Source: Erythrobacter sp. YJ-T3-07 (GTDB lineage: Bacteria > Pseudomonadota > Alphaproteobacteria > Sphingomonadales > Sphingomonadaceae). From it: 64,000 nucleotides of DNA. A model generated the notes under the pieces. The model did not search any database. It saw only the letters and a list, made by a program, of their open reading frames with translations, and was not told the origin of the DNA. Positions within the stretch are counted from its first letter, which is position 1. Each line of letters starts with the position of its first letter. Below, piece by piece: positions 33,908 through 43,636 of this stretch. The stretch is taken from contig NZ_JAEAGP010000001.1 in NCBI RefSeq assembly GCF_015999305.1, positions 1,984,001 to 2,048,000 of the forward strand, given 5' to 3'. Position numbers and translations under genes: made by a program.

Positions 33908-34516
33908 CTATTCCCCCGCGTTATCGCCGCGGCCCGCATCCTGCCCCAGCAGGCGCTTCCTCACCGCAAGCCCGTAGATCACCAGCGCGGTCATCGCGAA
34001 CAGGAACCACTGCCAGGCATAGGCCATGTGGTTATTGGGCAATTCCGAAGGATCGGGCTTCTGCAACGGCAGCAGGCCAGCGCGCGGCGGGTCGGCGACC
34101 AGACGCGGCCCCGGCGCAACGATACCCGTCACCTCACCGCCGTTCCACAGCGGGCCTTCGGGCACCCGGGTCCAGCCCAGCGCTATCCGCGCCGAGCCCT
34201 CTCCCTTGAGCTCACACTCGGCGATCTGCGCCCAGCCATGCGATCCCCGCGCGTTGGTGCCCGCCACCGCAGAGAGTTCGGTAACCCGCGCGCACACGAC
34301 CTTGCTGCGACGATAGAGCCGCTGCTTGAGCGCCTCCTTGTCCTCGCCCGGCCACGCGACCAGTTCCTGATTGTCGCCAGCCACCGCGTAGCGCGCCAGC
34401 AGCTCTGCCTTCTCATCCGCCCGCCCCAGTTGCCAGAAGCCGAGCGCGATCATCACCGCAATGGCGAGAGCCACGATGATCGTGGGGATAAGTGGCAAGC
34501 GTTGCAGATAATTCAT
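33908..34516 (-). CDS. SURF1 family cytochrome oxidase biogenesis protein
   Basis: 202 residues, two transmembrane helices at about 8-26 and 172-190 with a periplasmic domain between (family topology). RLPLIPTIIVALAIAVMIALGFWQLGR at the start, LGWTRVP and NNHMAYAWQWFLFAMTALVIY at the end are typical. SURF1 helps insert haem a into subunit I. Its ATG overlaps the stop of the DUF983 remnant (ATGA). Confidence 0.9.
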   Translation of the reverse strand: MNYLQRLPLIPTIIVALAIAVMIALGFWQLGRADEKAELLARYAVAGDNQELVAWPGEDKEALKQRLYRRSKVVCARVTELSAVAGTNARGSHGWAQIAECELKGEGSARIALGWTRVPEGPLWNGGEVTGIVAPGPRLVADPPRAGLLPLQKPDPSELPNNHMAYAWQWFLFAMTALVIYGLAVRKRLLGQDAGRGDNAGE

Positions 34517-34692
34517 CGTCCAGCCTTTTGAGCTTTCAGGCGATACCCGGAGCCGCTGCAAGCCAGCACTACGCGGGCCAATCGCGCCGCTGCGCGCGGG
34601 CGGCACAGGCCGAAAAGGGCAGCCTCGCGCAAGGCGGGCTGCCCTTTCGTCCCGGCGGAATCGCCGGAGGCCTTGCGGCCGTTATCGGTCAT
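34513..34692 (-). pseudogene. Truncated DUF983-like ORF between ctaE and SURF1
   Basis: A 59-codon frame starting on the last base of ctaE and ending on the first bases of SURF1. LREAALFGLC resembles the start of the DUF983 zinc-ribbon membrane protein normally encoded at this place, and CSGSG(YRLKAQKAG) resembles its second Cys pair CxxCG, but three of the four cysteines and all the membrane helices are gone; normal length is about 130 residues. It may persist only to couple ctaE and SURF1 translation. Could alternatively be an unrelated short gene. Confidence 0.5.
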
Positions 34693-35561
34693 CAGTGGAC
34701 TTCGGCGCCCCAGCCACCCCAGACGTAAACGGAGATGAACAGGAACAGCCACACCACGTCGACGAAGTGCCAGTACCATGCCGCAGCTTCGAAACCGAAG
34801 TGCTGGCGCGGGGTGAAGTGGCCGAGATAAGCGCGACGCAGGCAGACGATCAGGAAGATCGTGCCGACGATCACGTGGAAGCCGTGGAAGCCGGTCGCCA
34901 TGTAGAAGGCGCTGGTATAGTTCACACCGCCGAAGCCGAACGGCGCGTGCATGTATTCATACGCCTGGATCGCAGTGAACAGGATGCCGAGGCCGATCGT
35001 CGCCCACAGGCCCAGCTTGAGCCCGTCACGATCGCCACTGATCAGCGAGTGGTGCGCCCAGGTGACCGTAGTGCCCGAGCACAGCAGGATCAGCGTGTTG
35101 ATCAGCGGCAGGTCGAACGGGTCGATGACGTGAATGCCGTCGGCCGGGAACTTGGCGAAGGCGGCTGCGCCATCCTGCCCGATCACATTCTGCCATGTCC
35201 CCTCGGCAACCATCTGCAACGGCGCGGGGAACAGTGCGAAGTCGAAGAAGCTCCAGAACCACCCGACGAAGAACATCACTTCGGAAAGGATGAACAGGAT
35301 CATGCCGTAGCGCATGTGCAGCTGCACCACCGGGGTGTGGTCACCCGCCTGCGCTTCGTTGACGATCTTCGAGAACCAGCCCCAGAAGGTCGCAATCAGG
35401 CCTGCGATGCCAAGCCCCAGAATCACCTGCCAGCCCGTCAGCACATCATTGTGCATGTAGAACACCATGCCGGTGGTGAAGGTGAGCGCCGACAGCGCGC
35501 CGACGAACGGCCAGATGTCGGGGGCGAGAATGTGATAATCGTGGTTCTTGGCGCCGGCCAT
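34692..35561 (-). CDS. ctaE: Cytochrome c oxidase subunit III
   Basis: 289 residues, seven membrane helices. KNHDYHILAPDIWPFVGALSA start, MRYGMILFILSEVMFFVGWFWSFF with the conserved Glu of helix III, and TGFHGFHVIVGTIFL, HFGFEAAAWYWHFVDVVWLFLF confirm subunit III of an aa3-type oxidase. Part of the ctaCDBGE array; a 62-base gap before it contains a CCGCCC/GGGCGG hairpin. Confidence 0.97.
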   Translation of the reverse strand: MAGAKNHDYHILAPDIWPFVGALSALTFTTGMVFYMHNDVLTGWQVILGLGIAGLIATFWGWFSKIVNEAQAGDHTPVVQLHMRYGMILFILSEVMFFVGWFWSFFDFALFPAPLQMVAEGTWQNVIGQDGAAAFAKFPADGIHVIDPFDLPLINTLILLCSGTTVTWAHHSLISGDRDGLKLGLWATIGLGILFTAIQAYEYMHAPFGFGGVNYTSAFYMATGFHGFHVIVGTIFLIVCLRRAYLGHFTPRQHFGFEAAAWYWHFVDVVWLFLFISVYVWGGWGAEVH

Positions 35562-35623
35562 TTTTCGTCTTTCCTATTCAGCGGCTCCGCCCTTAACCGG
35601 GCGGCTTGCCGCGGTCCAGAGGG

Positions 35624-36205
35624 TCAGCTGTCTTCAGGCGGTTTGCGGTGGAAGGTGTAGCTCAGGGTAATCTGTTCGACCCCTTCCATGTTGGGATCGT
35701 CGAGCGCAGCCGGATCGACGTAGAAGAGCACGGGCATCCGCACCTCCTCACCCGGCTGCAGGGTCTGCTCGGTAAAGCAGAAACACTGGATCTTGTTGAA
35801 ATAGGGTGCCGCCTGCTCGGGCTCGACATTGAAGGTCGCGGTCCCGGTGATCGGCACGGAAGAATTGTTCTTCGCGGTGAAGAAGGCGAGGTCGCGCACG
35901 CCGATCTGCACCGAATCGCTGGTATGCACCGGCTTGAAGGTCCACGGCATCCCGCTCGCGGTATTCGCATCGAAGCGGATCGAGATCGGCGGCGTGCCCG
36001 CGCTCGACGCGAGGCGTTCGGCAATCGCGGCATCGCTCTCGTTCGCCACCTGGGTGGTCCCGCCGAAGCCGGTCACCTGGCAGAACATCCGGTACAGCGG
36101 CACCGACGCAAAGCCGAGGCCAACCATCCCGGCGGCCGCCAGAAAGGCGAGAACCGCAATGCGCAGGTTGCGACGGTCGAGACTGGAGGCGGACGCGCTC
36201 GACAT
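35624..36205 (-). CDS. ctaG: Cytochrome c oxidase assembly protein CtaG (Cox11)
   Basis: 193 residues. One N-terminal membrane helix and a periplasmic copper-binding domain. FCQVTGFGGTT holds one conserved Cys; IQCFCFTEQTL contains the CFCF copper motif that delivers Cu to the CuB site of subunit I. ATG overlaps the stop of the preceding 50-residue gene by one base. Confidence 0.94.
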   Translation of the reverse strand: MSSASASSLDRRNLRIAVLAFLAAAGMVGLGFASVPLYRMFCQVTGFGGTTQVANESDAAIAERLASSAGTPPISIRFDANTASGMPWTFKPVHTSDSVQIGVRDLAFFTAKNNSSVPITGTATFNVEPEQAAPYFNKIQCFCFTEQTLQPGEEVRMPVLFYVDPAALDDPNMEGVEQITLSYTFHRKPPEDS

Positions 36206-36357
36206 CAGTCGCCCATCCGTACGATCGTGATCGCGTAGAACAGCACCGCGAAGAACAGCAGCACCGCGCCGATCGCGAGATTGCGGCCCTTGCGAGCTTC
36301 CTTGAAGCGCGCTTCTTCCTCGGGGCTCATACGGGGCGGGCGGTTGTCGTCGCTCAT
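36205..36357 (-). CDS. Small single-helix membrane protein of the oxidase locus
   Basis: 50 residues: a charged N-terminus ([23 protein letters not shown]) and one helix ([21 protein letters not shown]). Overlaps ctaB by 4 bases and ctaG by 1. Position and form match the small CoxF-like proteins often found between ctaB and ctaG in alphaproteobacteria; function is not established. Confidence 0.8.
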   Translation of the reverse strand: MSDDNRPPRMSPEEEARFKEARKGRNLAIGAVLLFFAVLFYAITIVRMGD

Positions 36358-37304
36358 GCGAGACCTCCTGCAAGAATACCTGCGTTCTGCAGCACGCGGT
36401 CGATCACCAGCACACCGAACAGCGCGAAAAGATAGAGGATCGAATAGGCGAACAGCCGCTTTTCGGGCTTCATCGTGTCGCCGTCGACAGAGCGGCGCAG
36501 GCCCACGGGCACTGCGAGTGCCGCGAAGAAGCCGGTCAGCGCCAGCGAGGCAGCGCCGTAGACCACGCCTGCCGTGCCCAGATACCAGGGCGCGGCGGCG
36601 AGCGGGACCATGAACAGCGCATAGGCCAGGATCTGGCGGCGCGTCGCCACCTCGCCATGGACCACCGGCATCATCGGCACGCCGGCCTGCGCATAATCGC
36701 TCTTCACGAACATCGCGAGCGCCCAGAAGTGCGGCGGGGTCCAGAAGAAGATGATCGCGAACAGCAACACCGGCGTCAGCGTGACGTCGCCTGTCACCGC
36801 GACCCAGCCGATCAGCGGCGGGAATGCGCCCGCGCCGCCACCGATGACAATGTTCTGCGGCGTGCGCGACTTGAGCCACATCGTGTAGACGACGACGTAG
36901 TAGAAAATGGAGACGGCGAGGATCGCGGCGGCGAGCCAGCCGATCGCAAGCCCCATCACCAGCACAGATGCGCCGCACAGTACGCTGGCGAAGTCGCGCG
37001 CGTCGTTCCTGCTGACCCGACCGGCGGGGATCGGGCGCTTGGCGGTGCGCTTCATCCGCGCGTCAAGCTCGGATTCGTACCACTGGTTGAACGCGGCAGC
37101 GCCGCCTGCGGCAAGCGCGATGCACAGGATCGCAGTGAAGCCGAGCACCGGATTGATATGGCCCGGCGCGGCCAGCAGCCCGCACAGGCCGGTGAAGACC
37201 ACGAGTCGAACGACGCCCGGCTTGGTCAGCGCGAGGAAGTCGCGCCAATGGCTCGACATCGGCGTCGCTGCGGTCGGCGTGATAAGGGTCGTCGTGGTCG
37301 TCAT
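36354..37304 (-). CDS. ctaB: Protohaem IX farnesyltransferase
   Basis: 316 residues, UbiA-superfamily membrane enzyme that makes haem O from haem [21 protein letters not shown], the Asp-rich motif [15 protein letters not shown], and [16 protein letters not shown] are typical CtaB. GGGGAGG ribosome binding site upstream of the ATG at 37304. The ORF overlaps the next small gene (ATGA). Confidence 0.95.
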   Translation of the reverse strand: MTTTTTLITPTAATPMSSHWRDFLALTKPGVVRLVVFTGLCGLLAAPGHINPVLGFTAILCIALAAGGAAAFNQWYESELDARMKRTAKRPIPAGRVSRNDARDFASVLCGASVLVMGLAIGWLAAAILAVSIFYYVVVYTMWLKSRTPQNIVIGGGAGAFPPLIGWVAVTGDVTLTPVLLFAIIFFWTPPHFWALAMFVKSDYAQAGVPMMPVVHGEVATRRQILAYALFMVPLAAAPWYLGTAGVVYGAASLALTGFFAALAVPVGLRRSVDGDTMKPEKRLFAYSILYLFALFGVLVIDRVLQNAGILAGGLA

Positions 37305-37313
37305 GTCATTCCT

Positions 37314-37418
37314 CCCCTCCTGCTGGCGGAGGGGTAGCGGGACAAAGGCCTGCCCCGCCCGATCAAGCACAAGCGGGGTGCCGCCCACCCCATGGCCCCC
37401 TCCCGCGAACGGGAGGGG
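37314..37418. repeat. Pair of G/C-rich palindromes between ctaD and ctaB
   Basis: CCCCTCC/GGAGGGG with a 7-base loop (37314-37334) and CCCCTCCCG/CGGGAGGGG with a 4-base loop (37397-37418) flank 62 bases. They resemble each other and look like a REP-type pair; the second could also attenuate transcription or stabilise the upstream ctaD mRNA. No U-tract follows. Confidence 0.65.
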
Positions 37419-37428
37419 AGATGTGTCG

Positions 37429-39150
37429 TTACGCGTGCGCCGGGTTGCCTTCGCCCGGCAGGTGGTTGTGGTAATCGTGGTGGTCCTCGATCACCGGCAG
37501 CGTTTCGAACTGGTGGAACGGCGGCGGGCTGGACAGGGTCCATTCCAGCGTGGTCGCACCCGGACCCCAGTAGTTCGCCTCGGCCTTCTTGCCCGCCACG
37601 AAGGCGTAGACGAGGTTGGCGAAGAAGATCAGGACCGAGATCGCGACGATGCCGTAGCCGAGCGTCGAGATGTGGTTCCAGAACTCGAACTGGCCCGGGT
37701 AGTCGGGAATGCGGCGGGGCATCCCGTTCACGCCGAGGAAGTGCATCGGGAAGAACACCAGGTTCACGCCGACGAAGAACACCCAGAAGTGGATGTGGGC
37801 CAGCAGTTCGGAGTGCCAGCGGCCGCTCATCTTCGGGAACCAGTAGTAGAAGCCCGCGAAGATCGAGAAGACCGCACCCATCGAGAGCACGTAGTGGAAG
37901 TGCGCGACGACGTAATAGGTGTCGTGCAGGTTGTCGTCGATGCCGCCGTTGGCGAGCACGACGCCGGTCACACCGCCCACGGTGAACAGGAAGATGAAGC
38001 CCATCGCCCAGACCATCGGCGATTTGAACTCGATCGAACCGCCCCACATCGTGGCGATCCAGCTGAAAATCTTCACGCCGGTGGGCACCGCGATGACCAT
38101 GGTCGCAGCGGTGAAGTACATCTTCGTGTTCACGTCGAGGCCGACGGTATACATGTGGTGCGCCCACACGATGAAGCCGACCACGCCGATCGCGACCATG
38201 GCGTAGGCCATGCCGAGGTAGCCGAACACCGGCTTGCGGCTGAAGGTCGCCACGATCTGGCTGATCATGCCGAAGCCCGGCAGAATCATGATGTACACTT
38301 CGGGGTGGCCGAAGAACCAGAACAGGTGCTGGTACAGGACCGGATCGCCACCGCCCGACGGATCGAAGAAGGTGGTGCCGAAGTTACGGTCGGTTATCAG
38401 CATGGTGATCGCCGCGGCGAGAACCGGCAGCGACAGCAGCAGCAGGAAGGCGGTGACCAGCACCGACCACACGAACAATGGCATCTTGTGCAGGGTCATG
38501 CCCGGCGCGCGCATGTTGAAGATGGTGGTGATGAAGTTGGTCGCACCCAGGATCGAGCCTGCGCCCGCAAGGTGGAGAGAGAAGATCGCGAAGTCGACCG
38601 CCGGGCCGACCGAACCGCTGGTCGAAAGCGGCGCATAGACCGTCCAGCCGGTACCCGCGCCCGGCCCGATGCCGCCAGGGACGAACATCGAGAACAGCAG
38701 CGAGAAGAAGCCCGCCACGGTCAGCCAGAACGACACGTTATTCATCCGTGGGAAGGCCATGTCCGGCGCGCCGATCATCAGCGGCACGAACCAGTTGCCG
38801 AAGCCACCGATCATCGCTGGCATTACCATGAAGAAGACCATGATCAGGCCGTGCGCGGTGATGAACACGTTCCACAGGTGGAGCGTCTGGTCGAGTTGCG
38901 CGGGATCGGCACCGAGCCAGGGCGCAACCACGTTGAGCACCTGGATGCCAGGCGCGGCGAGCTCGGCCCGCATGATCCCGGAGATCGCGCCGCCGATCAA
39001 GCCCGCGATGATCGCGAAGATCAGGTAGAGCGTGCCGATATCCTTGTGGTTCGTCGACATGAACCACCGGGCAAAGAAGCCCGGCTTGTGGTCGGCATCG
39101 TGATGATGCTCGTCCGTATGGGCCTGGAAGGTGTCAGCAGTGGTAGCCAT
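37429..39150 (-). CDS. ctaD: Cytochrome c oxidase subunit I
   Basis: 573 residues, twelve helices. Contains the haem a, haem a3 and CuB ligands: low-spin haem His in [11 protein letters not shown], the cross-linked His-Tyr of [20 protein letters not shown] with the CuB pair, and [14 protein letters not shown] with two haem ligands. [14 protein letters not shown] continues the family pattern. Proton-pumping aa3 terminal oxidase. Extended at the N-terminus by a His-rich stretch ([14 protein letters not shown]). Confidence 0.97.
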   Translation of the reverse strand: MATTADTFQAHTDEHHHDADHKPGFFARWFMSTNHKDIGTLYLIFAIIAGLIGGAISGIMRAELAAPGIQVLNVVAPWLGADPAQLDQTLHLWNVFITAHGLIMVFFMVMPAMIGGFGNWFVPLMIGAPDMAFPRMNNVSFWLTVAGFFSLLFSMFVPGGIGPGAGTGWTVYAPLSTSGSVGPAVDFAIFSLHLAGAGSILGATNFITTIFNMRAPGMTLHKMPLFVWSVLVTAFLLLLSLPVLAAAITMLITDRNFGTTFFDPSGGGDPVLYQHLFWFFGHPEVYIMILPGFGMISQIVATFSRKPVFGYLGMAYAMVAIGVVGFIVWAHHMYTVGLDVNTKMYFTAATMVIAVPTGVKIFSWIATMWGGSIEFKSPMVWAMGFIFLFTVGGVTGVVLANGGIDDNLHDTYYVVAHFHYVLSMGAVFSIFAGFYYWFPKMSGRWHSELLAHIHFWVFFVGVNLVFFPMHFLGVNGMPRRIPDYPGQFEFWNHISTLGYGIVAISVLIFFANLVYAFVAGKKAEANYWGPGATTLEWTLSSPPPFHQFETLPVIEDHHDYHNHLPGEGNPAHA

Positions 39151-39224
39151 GTCGCTCTGGTTCTCTTCGGTTCTACGTGACGTCTAAAAGTCGAAAATTC
39201 GTTCGTCGGACTTGCGCCCGCCGG

Positions 39225-40340
39225 TCAGGCCGCCGTCTCGGCAGGAGCAGCCTCGCCCGCTTCGGCCGGATCGGCGGCTTCGGCATCGCCCTCTTCCGTA
39301 GCACTGGCCGGAGCCTGGGTCGCCGGTGCTTCAGCCGCGTCGGCACCCTCTTCCTCGAAAGTACCGCCCTTGGAAAGCACCCACTGGCGCCACTTGTCCA
39401 TCGGGACTGCTTCGATCGCGATCGGCATGTAGCCGTGGCGCGCGCCGCACAGTTCGGAACACTGGCCGTAATAGATACCCGGCTCCTGAATGGTCAGCAC
39501 ACGCTCGTTCAGGCGACCCGGGACGGCGTCGACCTTGAACCACAGGCTCGGGACGGAGAACGAGTGGATCACGTCCGCGCCGAAGGTCTGGATGCGCAGC
39601 GGCACGCCGACCGGCACGACCATGCGGTTATCCACAGCAAGCTGCGCCGGTTCGCCGCGCGACAGCGCCTCTTCCTTGGGCAGCATGTTCGAGATCACCT
39701 CGAACCCGCCCTGGTCGGGATAGGTGTAACCCCAGTACCACTGATAGCCGGTCGCCTTGATGGTGATCGCATCGGCCGGCGCGGTCTTGTACTGGCGCGC
39801 GAGCAGCGTGATCGAGGGGACCGCGATGACCACCAGGATCAGCACCGGAACCAGCGTCCAGATCACTTCGATCAGCGTGTTGTGCGTGGTGCGCGAAGGC
39901 TCGCGACCCTCACGGCGGCGATAGCGGACCACCACCACCAGCAGCAGGAAGAACACGAAGGCGCTGATGAACACGATCACCGGCACGAGGATGTAATTGT
40001 TCATCCCCAGCGCGAACTGGCCATCGTCGGTATACTGGTCCTGGAAGCTCATCGACTTGAGCGCGTTGTCTTCGAACGCGGTCGGCTGGCCCTTGATCCA
40101 TTCGGGGCCGAGATGTTCGTAACCGCCTTCGCTATCGGCGGCGGCATCGCCCTCGCTCGCAGCCTGATCCGCGGTCGTCGCGGTATCGGCAGCAGCGGCC
40201 TCGGTCTGCGTCGCAGCAGCCGGCGCACCCGTGTCGGGCGCGGCGGCAATGGCAGCCTGAGCGGCAAGGCCAAGGCCGGCAACAGCAAGAACTGCAATCA
40301 GGAAACGGCGGATATCGCGATAGGCGGCGGCAATTGACAT
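39225..40340 (-). CDS. ctaC: Cytochrome c oxidase subunit II
   Basis: 371 residues. Signal sequence (FLIAVLAVAGLGLAAQAAIAA), two membrane helices (YILVPVIVFISAFVFFLLLVVVV; LIEVIWTLVPVLILVVIAV), and a periplasmic cupredoxin domain with the CuA motif CSELCGARHGYM. Two low-complexity inserts are unusual: an Ala/Thr/Glu-rich segment after the signal and an acidic Ala-rich tail of about 45 residues. First gene of the oxidase array, divergent from pyrE over 203 bases. Confidence 0.96.
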   Translation of the reverse strand: MSIAAAYRDIRRFLIAVLAVAGLGLAAQAAIAAAPDTGAPAAATQTEAAAADTATTADQAASEGDAAADSEGGYEHLGPEWIKGQPTAFEDNALKSMSFQDQYTDDGQFALGMNNYILVPVIVFISAFVFFLLLVVVVRYRRREGREPSRTTHNTLIEVIWTLVPVLILVVIAVPSITLLARQYKTAPADAITIKATGYQWYWGYTYPDQGGFEVISNMLPKEEALSRGEPAQLAVDNRMVVPVGVPLRIQTFGADVIHSFSVPSLWFKVDAVPGRLNERVLTIQEPGIYYGQCSELCGARHGYMPIAIEAVPMDKWRQWVLSKGGTFEEEGADAAEAPATQAPASATEEGDAEAADPAEAGEAAPAETAA

Positions 40341-40543
40341 TGTCGGTCTGACTTCCTTCGAACCTTGCAGAAACACGGGCCCTGTAACCCATTTTAGCAT
40401 GCTTGGGCGTGATTTCGGGCTCGCCCTATAGGGGCGCTTGCCGCGACTCTCAAGCGCCTCTAGACCGGAATTCACGGGGCGTCCAATGCGTTTGGTGCAA
40501 CACCTGCCCCATCACTACACAGATAACGAAGGCACGAACGGTC

Positions 40544-41125
40544 ATGACGGATGAAGAGATCATCGGTGAACTGCGGGGTTGCGACGCCCTGCTCGAAGGA
40601 CATTTCCTTCTGAGTTCGGGCCGCCACTCGGCCCATTACCTGCAATGCGCGCGGGTGTTGATGGACCCTGAACGCGCCAGCCGATTGGCCTTTGCGCTGT
40701 GCCAGAAGATCCCGCGCGACATCCGCAGCCAGATCGACGTGGTCGTCAGCCCGGCGATGGGCGGCCTTATCATAGGGCACGAAATGGGCCGCGCGCTGGG
40801 CAAGAACGCCATGTTCCTCGAACGCCCCGAAGGCACTTTCGAACTGCGCCGCGGCTTTGCGCTGGAAAAAGGCGCGCGGGTGCTGATGGTGGAAGACGTG
40901 GTCACCACCGGCAAATCGAGCGTGGAGGCGATCGAGGCCGTGAAGCGCGAGGGCGGCGAGGTGATCGCCGAGGCCGCGCTGGTCGATCGCTCGTCCGGCG
41001 AGGCGGACATGGGCGTGCCGTTCTTCCCGCTGATCCAGCTTTCCTTCCCGACCTATCCGGAAGGGGAGGTGCCCGAGAGCCTGAAGGCAGTGCCCGTCAC
41101 CAAGCCGGGGAGCCGCAAGGCTTGA
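40544..41125 (+). CDS. pyrE: Orotate phosphoribosyltransferase
   Basis: 193 residues, type I PRTase fold. Makes OMP from orotate and PRPP. PRPP motif is VLMVEDVVTTGKSS; GHFLLSSGRHSAHYLQ start is typical. I take the ATG at 40544; the frame continues upstream without homology. First gene of a run to ruvX. Confidence 0.94.
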   Translation: MTDEEIIGELRGCDALLEGHFLLSSGRHSAHYLQCARVLMDPERASRLAFALCQKIPRDIRSQIDVVVSPAMGGLIIGHEMGRALGKNAMFLERPEGTFELRRGFALEKGARVLMVEDVVTTGKSSVEAIEAVKREGGEVIAEAALVDRSSGEADMGVPFFPLIQLSFPTYPEGEVPESLKAVPVTKPGSRKA

Positions 41126-42219
41126 TCCTGCGCGCAGCCCTTGGCGCGCTCGCCCTGGTGGCCGCCACGGGCTGCGCGAGCCCTGACCTGCGCGAAACGC
41201 CACCGACACCCGACGCACCCGCGGCGTCGGAGCCTTTTGCGCAGGCTCTATACAAGAGCGGCTTTACCGGCGAAGCGGTGGTGAGCCGGAGGCCGGGCGA
41301 CCTTTCCTCGGTCTCGATCGGGCGCGCTGCCCGGGACGATGCGGATAACCCGGAGAGGTGGCCGTGGGCATCGGTGACCAAGCAGGTGCTGGCGGTACTG
41401 GCGATGCAGCAGGTCGAAGCCGGGACGCTCGATCTCGATGCTCCGGCGGATCGCTATCTGCCCGAGCTCGCCTCCAAGGTGCCCTCCCCTACGATCCGCC
41501 AGCTGCTCCAGCACCGATCAGGCCTTGCCAATCCCGACGACAGCCCGCCGGACGCAACCGGCTTCCCGTCGTTCTACTCCGAAGGGCCGACCGGGCTCGA
41601 CTGGTGTCTGGCCGATCGAACAGCGCCGAGCGATCAATGGCGCTACAACAACTGTGACTACATCGTGCTGGGCGCGATCCTCGAAAACGTGACGCGCAAA
41701 CCTATCGAGGTGCTGCTGGAGAAGCGGATCGCCACGCCCTCTGGCTGGCGCGATACCGGGCTGCTTCGCGCAGGCAGCGGGCGCAACTTTGCCGGGCGTG
41801 ACCCAGTCTACACCACCCGCATCGCCCGCTACGGCACCTCCGCCGCGCTGGTCGGCCCGCTGGCAGACATGCTGCGCTTCGACCGCGCGCTGATGGCGGG
41901 CAAACTGATCGGCCCGGAGGCCCGCGCCGCGATGTGGCAGGGCGATCCGCAGCTGGGATATATGGCGCTTGGCCAGTGGGTGTTCGATGCCCCGCTCGAA
42001 GGCTGCAACGCCCCGGTCCGCATCGTCGAGCGGCGCGGCGCGATCGGCAAGTATCAGGTGCGCAACATCATCTTGCCCCAGCGCGACATCGCGCTGGCAC
42101 TGGCGACGGCAGACGGCGAGTTCGATTTCGGCGAGATATGGACCGGCTCGGGCGCGTTGCACGATGCACTTGCAGCACTCGCCTGCAACGCAATTGCGAG
42201 CCCGGCGACACCCCGCTAG
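41122..42219 (+). CDS. Lipoprotein beta-lactamase-family serine hydrolase
   Basis: 365 residues. A TTG start overlapping the pyrE stop (TTGA) gives a lipoprotein signal with Cys18 (AATGC). Class C/PBP-like active site: SVTK (S84, K87), YNN (Y175-N177), consistent with a D-Ala-D-Ala peptidase or esterase. The last KTG box is not obvious (perhaps the ERRGAIGKYQ region). Substrate unknown. Envelope location expected. Confidence 0.8.
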   Translation: MILRAALGALALVAATGCASPDLRETPPTPDAPAASEPFAQALYKSGFTGEAVVSRRPGDLSSVSIGRAARDDADNPERWPWASVTKQVLAVLAMQQVEAGTLDLDAPADRYLPELASKVPSPTIRQLLQHRSGLANPDDSPPDATGFPSFYSEGPTGLDWCLADRTAPSDQWRYNNCDYIVLGAILENVTRKPIEVLLEKRIATPSGWRDTGLLRAGSGRNFAGRDPVYTTRIARYGTSAALVGPLADMLRFDRALMAGKLIGPEARAAMWQGDPQLGYMALGQWVFDAPLEGCNAPVRIVERRGAIGKYQVRNIILPQRDIALALATADGEFDFGEIWTGSGALHDALAALACNAIASPATPR

Positions 42220-42225
42220 AGCGCG

Positions 42226-42966
42226 ATGATGAGCACCCGCCCCCAAAAACTCCGCCTGGGCGTCAATATCGATCACGTCGCGACCATCCGTAACGCGCGT
42301 GGCGGCGACCATCCCGATCCCGTACGCGCGGCGCAAATCGTCGCGGCCGTGGGCGGCGATGGCATTACCGCGCACCTGCGCGAAGACCGTCGCCATATTC
42401 GCGACGACGATCTGAAGCGCATTCAGGATGCGACCGACCTGCCGCTCAACCTCGAAATGGCGGCGACCGAGGAAATGCTGGCGATCGCGCTGCGCCACCA
42501 GCCGCACGCCGCCTGCATCGTCCCCGAAAAGCGCGAGGAGCGCACGACCGAGGGCGGGCTGGACGCGGCGGGCCTGCACAACCAGCTCGCGCCGATCGTG
42601 TCGCAACTGACCGACGCGGGCATCCGCGTCTCGCTGTTCATCGAAGCCCATCCTGCACAGCTCGAAGCGGCAATGCGCCTCGGCGCGCCGGTCGTAGAGT
42701 TCCACACCGGCGAATATGCGCATGCAACGGGCGAGCAGCGCTCGGTTGAGCTGAGGCGGATTGCGGACATGGCGGCACTGGCGGTGAAGAACGGGATCGA
42801 ACCCCACGCAGGCCACGGCCTGACCTTCGACAATGTCCAGCCCATCGCCGCCATTCCGCAGATCGCAGAGCTCAATATCGGCCATTACCTGATCGGCGAG
42901 GCGATCTTCACCGGCCTCGAACCGGCGATCCGCCGGATGCGCGAACTGATGGACGAAGCGCGGTGA
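42226..42966 (+). CDS. pdxJ: Pyridoxine 5'-phosphate synthase
   Basis: 246 residues, TIM barrel. Condenses 3-amino-2-oxopropyl phosphate and deoxyxylulose phosphate to [26 protein letters not shown] with the catalytic His, [29 protein letters not shown], and HAGHGLTF are all diagnostic. ATG-ATG start; either is possible. Confidence 0.95.
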   Translation: MMSTRPQKLRLGVNIDHVATIRNARGGDHPDPVRAAQIVAAVGGDGITAHLREDRRHIRDDDLKRIQDATDLPLNLEMAATEEMLAIALRHQPHAACIVPEKREERTTEGGLDAAGLHNQLAPIVSQLTDAGIRVSLFIEAHPAQLEAAMRLGAPVVEFHTGEYAHATGEQRSVELRRIADMAALAVKNGIEPHAGHGLTFDNVQPIAAIPQIAELNIGHYLIGEAIFTGLEPAIRRMRELMDEAR

Positions 42967-43238
42967 GTGCGCCTGCACAGATCACCCGTGGCCAGCGCTT
43001 CTGGCCGATCGCAGGGGCCATTCCCTTTCTTCTCAGCATATTCCTGCTGGGCGTCTCGCTCAACTCGGGCGCGCTGACCGTCTTCGCCGTCGTCTGGCCC
43101 CTGCTGCAAGTCGGCGGCTACACCATGACCTTGCGTCTGGCGAAGGGCGACACCTCACATGATCTCGTCAAGACGCAGGTCATCCTGCATTATGTCGCCC
43201 TGATCCTGCTCGCCGTCCTGCTGGTGCGCGCAACATGA
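42963..43238 (+). CDS. Small membrane protein between pdxJ and acpS
   Basis: 91 residues with three hydrophobic helices ([54 protein letters not shown]). GTG start overlaps the pdxJ stop (GTGA); its own stop overlaps acpS (ATGA). No family recognised; tight placement suggests a translated gene. Confidence 0.75.
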   Translation: MSAPAQITRGQRFWPIAGAIPFLLSIFLLGVSLNSGALTVFAVVWPLLQVGGYTMTLRLAKGDTSHDLVKTQVILHYVALILLAVLLVRAT

Positions 43239-43636
43239 TCATCGGTTTCGGATCGGACCTGTGCAATATCGAGCGGATCCAGAACTCGCTCGATCGCTAT
43301 GGCGAGCGGTTCGAGAACCGCGTTTTCACCGAAAAGGAACGCGCCAAGGCGCGGCGGCGCCCATTCACAATCGCGGGCACCTACGCCAAGCGGTTCGCCG
43401 CCAAGGAGGCATTCTCCAAGGCGGTGGGCACCGGATTTCGCCAGGGCGTGTTCATGAAGGACATCGGCGTGGTTAACGCACCCTCGGGCGCGCCCACTCT
43501 CGAACTGGCACATGGCGCTGCCGAGGCGCTTGCGAAAATAACCCCGGCGGGCCATGTGGCACGCGTTCACCTGACCCTCACGGACGATCATCCATGGGCA
43601 CAGGCTCTGGTGATGATCGAGGCCCTTCCCGAATGA
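43235..43636 (+). CDS. acpS: Holo-[acyl-carrier-protein] synthase
   Basis: 133 residues. Transfers 4'-phosphopantetheine from CoA to acyl carrier protein. Mg ligands D8 ([12 protein letters not shown]) and E58 ([11 protein letters not shown]) are present. ATGA overlaps both neighbours. Confidence 0.95.
   Translation: MIIGFGSDLCNIERIQNSLDRYGERFENRVFTEKERAKARRRPFTIAGTYAKRFAAKEAFSKAVGTGFRQGVFMKDIGVVNAPSGAPTLELAHGAAEALAKITPAGHVARVHLTLTDDHPWAQALVMIEALPE

Noticed and set aside
37406..37409. UUCG tetraloop hairpin as intrinsic terminator after ctaD
   Set aside because: No U-tract follows, and the hairpin pairs with a related palindrome, so it is listed as a repeat.
40341..40543. Riboswitch or attenuator in the ctaC/pyrE divergent region
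   Set aside because: No conserved aptamer pattern was visible; AGCATGCT is a small palindrome only.
41122..42219. Antibiotic-resistance class C beta-lactamase
   Set aside because: It is a lipoprotein with only SxxK and YxN in common and no clear KTG; a housekeeping peptidase or esterase is more likely.
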